Assembly (NCBI GenBank): GCA_030035585.1
Contig: CM057466.1
Coordinates: 59,093,233-59,157,232, forward strand
Length of the DNA stretch: 64,000 bases
DNA from: Dugong dugon
Lineage: Eukaryota > Chordata > Mammalia > Sirenia > Dugongidae
Reading direction: 5' to 3'
Of this stretch, positions 55,600 through 64,000 are shown piece after piece. Numbering within the stretch: the stretch's first letter is position 1; every line of letters begins with the position of its first letter. Made by a program: the position numbers and the translations under genes. The notes beneath the pieces were generated by a model. The model was not told the origin of the DNA and searched no databases. It worked only from the letters and a program-made list of their open reading frames with translations.

Positions 55600-56900
55600 T
55601 TCCCTTTCTTCCTTTTCTTTCTCCCTCCCACCTAGCCCTGTATGCCACCCTTACCCGTTTTTGCTGGGCCACATCATGCTGCCTTGGCTAGAGAGTGACT
55701 GGCTTGCTGCCAGCCCCAATTCCCCTATCCCCCACCTGTTGGATCCTGTTGTACCATTTTTTCTCTTTCTTCCTTTTCCTCCTTTTCTTTCTCCCTCCCA
55801 CCTAGCCTGATAGACACTTCTACCCCTTCCCACTGGGACATGCCATGCTGTCTTGGCTAAAGAGCCACAAGCCTGCTTGCCAACCCAGGTCTGCCCCTCC
55901 CCCAGCCATTGACTCTGGCCACACCTTTTTTTCCCTCATTTTTGTTTTTTTTTATCCTTTTTTCCCCTTTCTTCCTTTTCTATCTCCTTCCCACAAAACC
56001 CTGTATGCCACCTCTACCACTTCCAGCTGGGCCATGCTGCACCACCATGGGTAGAGGGTCATTGGCCTGCTACAACCCTGGGGCCCTATCGTGGATTGAA
56101 TTGTGTCCCCCCAAAATATCTCTCAACTTGGCTAGGTCATGATTCCCAGTATTGTATGATTGTCTACCATTTTATCATCTGATGTGATTTCCCTATGTGT
56201 TATAGATGCTATCACTATAATATAATAAGATGGATTAGCAGCAGCTACATTGATGAGGTCTACAAGACTAGATAGTGTCTTAAGCCAATCTCTTTTGAGA
56301 TATAAAAGAGACAAGTGGGCAGAGAGACAGGGGGAACCTCATATCACCAAGAAAGCAATGCCAGGAGCAGAGCATGTCCTTTAGACCTGAGGTTCCTTCA
56401 TGGAGAAGCTCCAAGACCAAGGGAAGACTGATGATCACAAGGACCTTCCTCCAGAGCCAACAGAGGATGCCTTCCCCTGGAGCTGATGCCCTGAATTTGG
56501 ACTTGTAGCCTACTAGACTGTGAAAGAATAAATTTCTCGTTGTTAAAGGCATCCACTTGTGGTATTTCTGTTACAGCAGCACTAGATGACTGAGACACCC
56601 CCCTGCCACCACCTGCTGGATCCCGCCACATCTTTTCCCTTTTATCCTTTTCTGTCTCCCTCCCAACAAGTCCCATACACCACCTCCCCCCTTCCTGCCA
56701 AGCCATGCTGCACCTCCTTGGCTAGACAGCCACCGACCGCTGCTTTCTATCACTGACCTAGGCCCGTACACCACCATCTCCCCCTTCCCACCCCCAGGTC
56801 CACCTAGCAACCATCTGCTGGCTACCCTTGTTTTCTTTTTCTTCTTTCTCTCTCTTTTCTTTTCCTTCTTCCACTCACCAACCCCACAGGCCACCCCCTC
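55600..56900 (+). repeat. Tandem 5'UTR units (monomer-like)
   Basis: An anchor 'ccttttctttctccctccca' or close variant starts near 55611, 55781, 55974, 56646 and 56862. Each is followed by 'ctgtatgccacc'-like text, 'tgggccatgctg' and 'ggctagaga'-like text. Spacings are about 170, 193, 166 (after removing the LTR) and 216 bp. So the 5'UTR is built from about five diverged units. Confidence 0.75.
56092..56597 (+). mobile_element. MaLR-type solo LTR inside the L1 5'UTR
   Basis: 'tggattgaattgtgtccccc', 'catgattcccagtattgtat', 'atataaaagagacaagtggg', polyadenylation-like 'agaataaatttctcg', end near 'gactgagaca'. Same family as 1341-1822. It interrupts the 5' repeat units, so it entered after the L1. 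The target duplication is not clear. Confidence 0.85.
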
Positions 56901-57397
56901 TTCCCACCAGCACTTGTCATGCCACCATGCCTAGACCATCTCTGGCTCAGGACTGCCACCACACTGGGCCTGCACTTCCCTTCCACTCCTGCCACTCTAC
57001 CAGCTTCTGAATAGTGAGAATCAAGCCTGTACCACTCTCCATCTGACACCTCCACCTATCTGGTGAAGTGCTGTGAATGCTCCCACATCACTGGACCGAC
57101 TTCAGGAGACAGCACCCTGCCCAGTCCACCCTCAGTTACCTTGCTAAACAAGTGTACAGAGAGGTGGGCTTGCCTTGCCTGTTGCTGCCTTGCCCACCCA
57201 GCCAAAGTGGTGAGAGCTATCACGCCCAGAGATGAGCAAGTAGCAAAGCATGCCTGGCCCACCCACCCTGACATATCAAAACAAAATGAAGAAGCAGGAC
57301 AAAACAAACAAACATACAATCAATCAATAAAGAAAATAATACTTTATTGTCTTAAAGATAGCAGTCAATATCAAAACATATAAAAAAGCAGGTTGAG

Positions 57398-58292
57398 ATG
57401 GCTCCAGCAAGTGACCAAAGTAAAGAATCAGGTTACCTTCCGGTATAAGAAAAGGCAGTGGAACTACCTGATATAGAATTCAAAAGGTTACCAGTCAGGG
57501 CACTCCAAGAGATTAAGAAAGACATCAAGGAAAATAAAGACAAAACCAAGGGAAAAATAGACAAAATGATGGAAAACACAGACAAAATCAATGAAAACAT
57601 AGCCAAAATCAAGGAAAATACACAAAGCAATAGAAGAATTCAGGAAAATAATATAAGAACAAAACATCAAAATAAATAAACAATCAGAAATTATACAAAA
57701 ACAGCAACTAGGAGTCCAAAAGGTAAATGACAAAATTTCAGAAATGGACAACACAATAGATGGTTTTAGGAGCAAATTTGAAGCAATGGAAGACAGAGTC
57801 CGCAAGATTGAAGGAAAATCAATAGTTGCGACTTTGTTTGAGGAAAAAATCAGAGGAAAAAAAATGAAGAAATCTAGGGGAAAAAAAAACCCCTAAGAAT
57901 TACGTGGGACACAATCAAGAGCAAAAAATTTGAGTGTGATTGGAGTGCTAGAACAGGACGAGAAAACAGAAGACAGAGAAGATTGTTGAAGATTGCTGAC
58001 AGAAATCTTCTCAAATATCAAGAAAGAAGAAAAGCTGACCATCCAAGAAGCTCAACGAACCCCATATAGGATAGATCCCAAAAGAAACTCACCAAGGCGT
58101 TTCATAATCACACTTGCCAAAACCAAAGACAAGGAAAGAATCCTGAGAGCAGCTAAAGAAAAACAAAAAGTCACTTACAAATGGGAAACAATAAGACTAA
58201 GCTCTGATTACTCAGCAGAAACTATGTGGACAAGAGGGAAATGGGATGACACATATAAAACCTTGAAAGAAAAAGTGGTCAACCAAGAATAA
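57398..58292 (+). pseudogene. L1 ORF1 remnant
   Basis: Starts ATG (57398) with MAPASDQSKESGYLPV, then a TAA stop at codon 17. Further on are a lysine/glutamate-rich coiled-coil part (57458-57679, repeated IKENxDKI pattern) and, after frame changes, the conserved C-terminal RNA-binding region (57993-58292: 'QEAQRTPYRIDPKRNSPRRF', 'LRAAKEKQKVTYK'). ORF1 proteins form trimers and bind L1 RNA. This copy is not translatable as one protein. Confidence 0.93.
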
Positions 58293-58868
58293 TATATCCT
58301 GCAAAACTCTCTCTCAAATGGGATGGCAAAATTAGGACATTTCCAGATGAACAAAAATTAAGGGAATTTGTAAAAACTAAACCAAACTGACAAGAAATAT
58401 TAAAGGGGTCCTTTAGTTAGAGAACCAACAGCATCAGATAACAATGGAGTCTAGATACAGGAAACCATTACCCAGATGCCAACCTAGGTAAATAACCCTC
58501 AATAATAAAACAAAATTGGAAGACTTAAAACAGGGAAACAGGGATGCCAATCTATAAATGATGACAATGTCAAAACAATAAAAGGGGGCATAAACAATGT
58601 AGGTATAGAATTTTTCAAATGGAGAGGAAGTAAAGGCGATATCAAGTAAGAAAAAACTGGTTCAAACTTAGAAAGATAAGGGTAAATTTCAAGGTAGTCA
58701 CAAAGAAAATTAACAAACCTACTCATCAGAATAAAAAAGAAGAAAAACATAAAATCTCAGTAAACATAAAATCTATAATAATGAAAAAAACCCACAAACA
58801 AAAGTAACTTGGCACCGGAAATTAAGAGGAACAAAGAAAGCATCAGCATCACAAAAAAAGAGAACAAT

Positions 58869-61317
58869 ATGACAGCAATAAACTCATACCTATAGATAAT
58901 CACACTGAATGTAAACAGCTTAAATGCACCTGCAAAGAGACAGAGAGTGGCAAAATGGTTAAAAAACAAACAAACAAACAAAAAAACCATCAATGTGCTG
59001 TCTGCAAGAGACACAGATTAGACACAAAGACATAAATATATTAAAAATCAAAGGATGGAAGAAAATATATCAAGAAAACAGTAACCAAAAAAGGGTAGGA
59101 GTGTCAATATTAGTCAAGATAAAATAGGCTTTAAGGCAAAATACACCATGAAAGACATTACATAATGATTAAAGGAACAATCCACCAAAAAGACATAACC
59201 TTAATAAATATCTACGCACCCAACAACAAGGCTTCAAAATACACAAACTCTAACAGCACTGAAAAGAGAAATAGACAGTTCCACAATAGTAGTAGGAGAC
59301 TTCAACATACCACTCTTGGTAAAGGACAAAACGTCTAGAAAGAAACTCAACAAAGATACAGAATATATAAAGGCCAAAATCAACCAACTTGACCTCATAG
59401 ACACATATAGAACACCACCCAACAGCAGCAAAGTATACATTCTTTTTCAATGCACATGGAACATTCTCCAGAATAGACCACATTTTAGGCCACAAAGCAA
59501 CCCTCCATAAAATCCAAAACATCAAAATAATACAAAGCATTACCTCTTATCACAACACCATAAAAGTAGAAATCAATAACAGGAAGACCAAGGAAAAAAA
59601 TCAGATATATGGAAACTGAATAACTGTTTCCTTAAAAACAACTGAGTGGCCAAAGAAAACAAAGAGGGCATGAAAAAATTCCTAGAAACAAATAAGAATG
59701 AAAACAGATCATACCAAACCTTTGAGGCACAGCAAAGGAAGTGCGCAAAGGTCAATTTATAGCAATAAATGCACACATCAAAAAAGGAGAATGGGCCAAA
59801 ATCAAAACACTAACCCTACACCTTGAAAAAATAGAAAGAGAGCGGCAAAATAAGCCCACAGCCACTAGAAGAAAGGAAATAATAAAGATTAGAGCAGAAA
59901 TAAATGAAATAGAGAGCAAAAAAACAATACGAAGAATTCACAAGACCAAAAGTTGGTTCTTTGAAAAGATCCACAAAATTGATACACCACTGGCCAAACT
60001 GACAAAAGAAAAACAGGAGAGGAATCAAATAACCTACATAAGAAATGAGATTGGGGACATTACAACAGACCCAACCGAAATAAAAAGGATCATAACAGAA
60101 TACTATGAAAAATAGTACTCCAACAAACTTGAGAACCTAGAGGAAATAGACAACTTTCTAGAAACACACTGCCTACCTAAACTAACACAAGCTGAGACAG
60201 AAAATCTGAACAGACCCATAACAAGAAAAGTGATTGAAGAGGTAATTAAAAAAATAAAACTCCCAGCAACAACAATAAAAAAAATTCTCCAGCTTCACTG
60301 GAGAATTCTACCAAACATTCAGAGAGGCATTCATACCAGTACTACTCAAACTATTTCAGAGCATAGGAAAGGAAGGAGTACTCCCGAATTCATTCTGTGA
60401 ACCCAGTATAACCCTGATACCAAACCCAGGCAAAGACACCACAAAAAAGAAAATTACAGAACCATATCTCTCAAATACAGATGCAAAAATTCTCAACAAA
60501 ATTATATCCGATGGAATTCAGCATCATGTCAGAAAAAAAATACTACGACCAAGTGGGATTCATACCAGGTATGCAAGGATGGTTCAACATTAGAAAATCA
60601 ATCAATGTCATCCTCCCCATAAATAGAACAAAAGAATCATATGATCATCTCAATTGACGAGAAAAGGCATTTGATAAAGTCCAACACCCATTCTTGGTAA
60701 AACTCTCAATAAAACAAGAATCCAAGGGAAATTACTCAACATAATAAAGGGTGTCTATACAAAACTAACAGCCTGCATTATTCTTAATGGAGAGAGGCTG
60801 AAAGAATTCCCCCTAAGAATGGGAACAAGACAAGGATGTCATTTATCACCACTCCTATTTAACATTGTGCTGGAAGCCCTAGCTAGAGCAATAAGGCAAT
60901 AAAAAGAAATAAAAGGCATCCAAATTGGAAAGGAAGAAGTAAAACTATCCGTATTTGCAGGTGATATGATAATATGCATAGACAACCCCAAAGATTCCAA
61001 ACTACTGGAATAGAAAGATTCAGCAGAGTAGCAGGACACAGGATAAGCAAAGCATTATTGAAGGAAAAGTACAAAGTAGGACTCCTCACAATACCCGACC
61101 TCAGAACCTACTATGCAGCTACAGTAGTCATAACAGCCTGGTATTGGTAGAACAACAGACACACTGACCAATGGAACAGAATTGAGAACCCAGATGTAAA
61201 TCCATCTACCTATGGTCACCTGATCTTTGACAAAGGCCCAAAGTCCATTAAATGAGGAAAACATAGTCTTTTTAACAAATGATGGTGGCAAAACTGGATG
61301 TCCATCTGTAAAAAAAT
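58869..61317 (+). pseudogene. L1 ORF2 remnant (endonuclease and RT)
   Basis: A start-like ATG at 58869 precedes a stop at codon 9, then the endonuclease: 'ITLNVNSLNAPAKRQRVAKW', 'CCLQETQ' (catalytic Glu kept), 'VVGDFN' (catalytic Asp kept). The usual SDH motif reads SYH at 59545-59553. The RT region follows (59741-60115 open piece), with FADD changed to FAGD at 60954-60965. Many stops and two deletions follow. Inactive by several independent lesions. Confidence 0.92.
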
Positions 61318-62263
61318 GGAGGGGAAATCATTAACTAGGTAATAGACAACTGTTAAATTTGGTGAAAGGAAAGACAACACACAATATAGGGCAAGTCAGC
61401 ACAACTTGACCAAGGCAAACCCATAGAAACTTCTTAGACATATCCAAACACCTTGAGGAACCAAATTCCTGGGGCTGAGGGCTGGGGACCATGGTCTTGG
61501 GGGATATCTAGGTTAACTGGCATAATATAGTTCGTAAAGAAAATGTTCTACATCCTACTTTGATGAGTAGCGTCTGTGGTCTTAAAAGCTTGTGGGCAGC
61601 CATCTAAGATACTCCACTGGTTCCACCCCATCTGGAGAAAGAGATAATGAAGAAAACCAAAGACACAAGGGAAAGATTAGTCCAAAGGACTAACGCACCA
61701 CATGAATCATGGCCTCCACCAGCCAGAGCCCAGAATAACTAGTGGTGCCCGTCTACCACCACCAACCACTCTGACAGGGATTACAATAGATGGTTCCAGA
61801 CAGAGTGGGAGAAAAATGTGGAACAAAACTCAAATTCACAATAAAAGACCAAACTTACTGGTCTGACAGAGACTGGAGGAACCCCAAGACTATGACCCCT
61901 GGACACCCTGCTAGCTCAGAACTGAAGTCACTCTCAAAGTCCACCTTTCAGCCAAAGATTAGACAGGCCTGTAAAACAAACAATAACACACGTGAGAAAT
62001 GTGCTTCTTAGTTCAATCCAGTATACAAGACCAAATGGGCAACACCTGCCCAAAAGCAAAGACAAGAAGGAAGGAAGGGACAGGAAAACTGGACAAATGG
62101 GCACAGAGAACCCAGGGTGGAAAGGGGGAGAGTGCTGACACATTGCAGGGATTGCAACCAACGTCACAGAACAATTTTCGTAGAAATTTTTGAATGAGAA
62201 ACTAATTTGCTTTGTAAACTTTCACCTAAAACACAATAAAATTTCATAAAAAGAATACAATTA

Positions 62264-62676
62264 TTTGTACTCAAGGATGTAAAAATGATTTACCATCAAA
62301 ATCATACATTCAGTTATAATCCCCTTCATTTATTCACTCAATATTTCTCAGATATTGGCTGGTGTACACTCAGGCCAATGTACACAAAGATGAACAGTAG
62401 TCACTCTGCTTTCCAGGACTTACCATGTAGACAACTCTTTCTTAAGAAGTATCTGGGCCTTCTGGCAATGCAGATGCCTGGAGCCCACCCCAGTTTTAGT
62501 GAATCAGATCATACGTGAGGTCATGTATTTGCATGTCCTCAAAATACCTTTTAAATATAAGGAACGTTACTACTTTCATGAAGAAGTAACGTTCATGAAA
62601 TTCATAAATGTGTGTGTGTGTGTATACTAAGTTAGGTCTCTGGAAGGTACTAGGTTAGGCCTGAAATACACTGTCT
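62264..62676. other. Low-repeat sequence with a MER5-like piece and a hairpin
   Basis: 62440-62520 resembles MER5 ('gcagatgcctggagcccacc'). Near 62562-62594 'gaacgttact' and 'agtaacgttc' form a 10-bp inverted repeat around a short loop. A (GT)n run lies at 62609-62623. Confidence 0.5.
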
Positions 62677-62681
62677 TCGTC

Positions 62682-63160
62682 TGGGTTCTCTGAAGGAGCA
62701 AAACCAGTGAAGCATATATAGATATATGTAGAAAGAAATTTACTTCAAGGAAATGGTTCATGCAATCGTGAGGAAATGGCTCACGCAATTGTCAGGGCTG
62801 GCAAGTCCCAAATCCTTAGGTCAGACAACTGGCTGAAGACCTCTGTTGGCTCATGTGGTTGCAGGAGCTGACGCAAAATCTTTTGGCTCATAATCTACAA
62901 ATCAGGCAGCAGGCCAGAGACTTCTGCAGGCTTCCATCCCAAGAACTGGAGGCCAGGCAGCAAGAAGAGTGCAGGGTTGAGAAAGAGAGTGAGTTTTGCC
63001 ACTCACTATCATGGATGCAGGCCACACCCCCAAGGAAACTTCCCTTTCAACTGATTGGCTGCTCATCTCAAATCAGAAAATGGAAGATGATTACATAGCA
63101 TCTTCCAAACCACTGAGAATCAAAGCCTATCCGAGGTGACACATAACATTAACCATCACA
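62682..63160 (-). mobile_element. Solo LTR (ERVL-type)
   Basis: Opens 'tgtcttcgtctgggttctct', closes 'acattaaccatcaca'. Perfect 5-bp duplication 'tacac' at 62677-62681 and 63161-63165. Read on minus, it starts 'tgtgatggttaatgttatgt', like the LTR at 14766. No viral genes. Confidence 0.9.
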
Positions 63161-63182
63161 TACACTTAATCACCATAGACAA

Positions 63183-63382
63183 TGAGGTCTGTGTTTAAAC
63201 CTCTCTCTAACCCTTACTGGCCACTTGGCTTTGGGAACATTATCAAACTTCTTTATACTTATTTTCTCATCTGTACGCCTGGGATAAAGCTCACCTTACA
63301 GGGTTGCTTTGAGAATTAAACAGAACAACATTTGTAAAGTGTTACCCCACACCAGGTATATGGTGATGGCTGCTAGTCACTC
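63183..63382 (+). mobile_element. MIR SINE
   Basis: Forward MIR: 'ccacttggctttgggaacat', 'ttattttctcatctgtacgc', 'ttacagggttgctttgagaa', 'ttaaacagaacaacatttg'. Confidence 0.9.
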
Positions 63383-63470
63383 TTTGTAAATTGACCAACA
63401 GGCCTCTACTGCTTTATGAGCATTCTTCAAGATGAGCTTTTTTTTTTCCATAATAAACTTTTTTTTTTTT

Positions 63471-63643
63471 GAGCCCTGGTGGTGCAGTGGTTAAGAGCTA
63501 TGGCTGCTACCAAAAGGTTGGCAGTTTGAACCCACCAGCTGCTCCTTGGAAACCCTATGGGGCAGTTCTACTCTGTCTTATAGGGTTGCTGTGAGTCAGA
63601 ACCAACTCGATGGCACCTGAGAACAACAACAACAACAAACCTT
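63471..63643 (+). mobile_element. AfroSINE-type SINE (short form) with (CAA)n tail
   Basis: 'gagccctggtggtgcagtgg', 'ggcagtttgaacccacc', 'gtgagtcagaaccaactcga', then 'aacaacaacaacaacaaac'. The CAA tail is the same as in the RTE at 43125-43142. Confidence 0.94.
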
Positions 63644-63734
63644 TTCTCTTTTTCTGTCCCAGATACATGAAATCAAAGAAATAAAATCGTGAACTCTCTT
63701 CTCCCCCTGCTCTGTACCTTGTGGTTTTGAATGA

Positions 63735-63880
63735 TTTGAAACATTTTTAACTAACAGCTTTATTGAAATGTGATCTATATACTGTAAAATTCATCACTTA
63801 AAGTATACAATTCAGTGGTTTTTAGTATACTTACAGAATTGTGCAACTATCACTACAATCTAATTTTAGAACATTTTCAA
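63735..63880 (-). mobile_element. Old L1 3'UTR fragment
   Basis: Reverse L1 end: 'aacagctttattgaaatgtg', 'tatacaattcagtggttttt', 'cagaattgtgcaactatcac'. A TG-rich simple repeat follows at 63896-63930. Confidence 0.8.
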
Positions 63881-64000
63881 GATGAGTTTTAATATCTGTG
63901 TGTGCATGTGTGCGTGTGTGCATGTGAGTGCCCACCTTAGGGAGAGTGAGCATGTTCAATGGAAATTTTAAACACAAATATACAGACTTATTCATTGTAA

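Larger units (their letters stand above)
55091..62253 (+). mobile_element. Near-complete L1 with two internal deletions
   Basis: Starts 'gggggtggaaccacc' and ends after 'aataaaatttcataaaaag'. Perfect 10-bp target duplication 'aatacaatta' at 55081-55090 and 62254-62263. Order: 5'UTR (to 57397, with an LTR inserted at 56092-56597), ORF1, spacer, ORF2, 3'UTR (from about 61318). Compared with 28628-33466, about 365 bp are missing near 61038 and about 1,040 bp near 61318. Confidence 0.95.

Noticed and set aside
1-64000. A new defence, biosynthetic or prokaryote-like gene system
   Set aside because: No operon, ribosome-binding or dense coding structure. The window is repeat-rich mammalian non-coding DNA.

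Overview
This window looks like mammalian nuclear DNA from an afrotherian, most likely an elephant or another paenungulate. That is an inference from repeat content. More than thirty copies of a tRNA-headed SINE with the AfroSINE layout are present. They sit with an RTE/BovB-type LINE whose 3' tail they share, with L1s of a non-primate type, and with ancient mammalian repeats (MIR, L2, MER5, MaLR-type LTRs). I found no convincing host protein-coding exon, no RNA gene, no CRISPR array and no prokaryotic or viral gene set. The open frames that make biological sense are all pieces of L1 or RTE reverse-transcriptase genes, and all are broken. The window reads as intergenic or deep intronic DNA.

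Layout. 1-13 kb: an LTR-like end, a MIR split by a MaLR-type LTR, old L1 pieces, SINEs, and a minus-strand L1 3' end with a possible 3' transduction (6.6-7.4 kb). 13-28 kb: SINE clusters, an L1 split by an LTR (14.3-15.6 kb), an L2 split by an RTE fragment (16.4-17.0 kb), an MLT1-like LTR (17.9-18.4 kb), a purine tract with a G-quadruplex motif (20.7 kb), an internally deleted RTE (21.5-22.1 kb), and an old repeat holding a perfect 80-bp tandem duplication (26.4 kb). 28.6-33.5 kb: an L1 whose 5'UTR is joined directly to the reverse-transcriptase part of ORF2. It sits inside an older L1 (33.5-37.2 kb) that also carries a 1.3-kb LTR-like insertion with a minisatellite. 40.0-43.1 kb: an apparently full-length RTE with target-site duplications. 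44-54 kb: more RTE pieces, SINEs, an L1 and low-repeat stretches. 54.4-55.0 kb: a minus-strand L1 3' end. 55.1-62.25 kb: a long L1 with 5' repeat units, ORF1, an endonuclease/RT ORF2, two internal deletions and an LTR inside its 5'UTR. 62.7-64 kb: an LTR with a perfect 5-bp duplication, a MIR, a SINE and an L1 end.

How the parts relate. The RTE is the plausible source of the machinery that moved the SINEs, because both end in the same 3' motif. Three SINE copies have a head that reads as tRNA-Gly and two RTE copies share one internal deletion, so at least three kinds of RTE-dependent passenger are visible. Target-site duplications let many insertions be ordered in time. No new biological system is convincingly present. 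The most useful observations are the repeat units in an L1 5'UTR, the tRNA-Gly-headed SINE, the shared-deletion RTE family, and a low-repeat block near 39.2-40.0 kb that could be regulatory.
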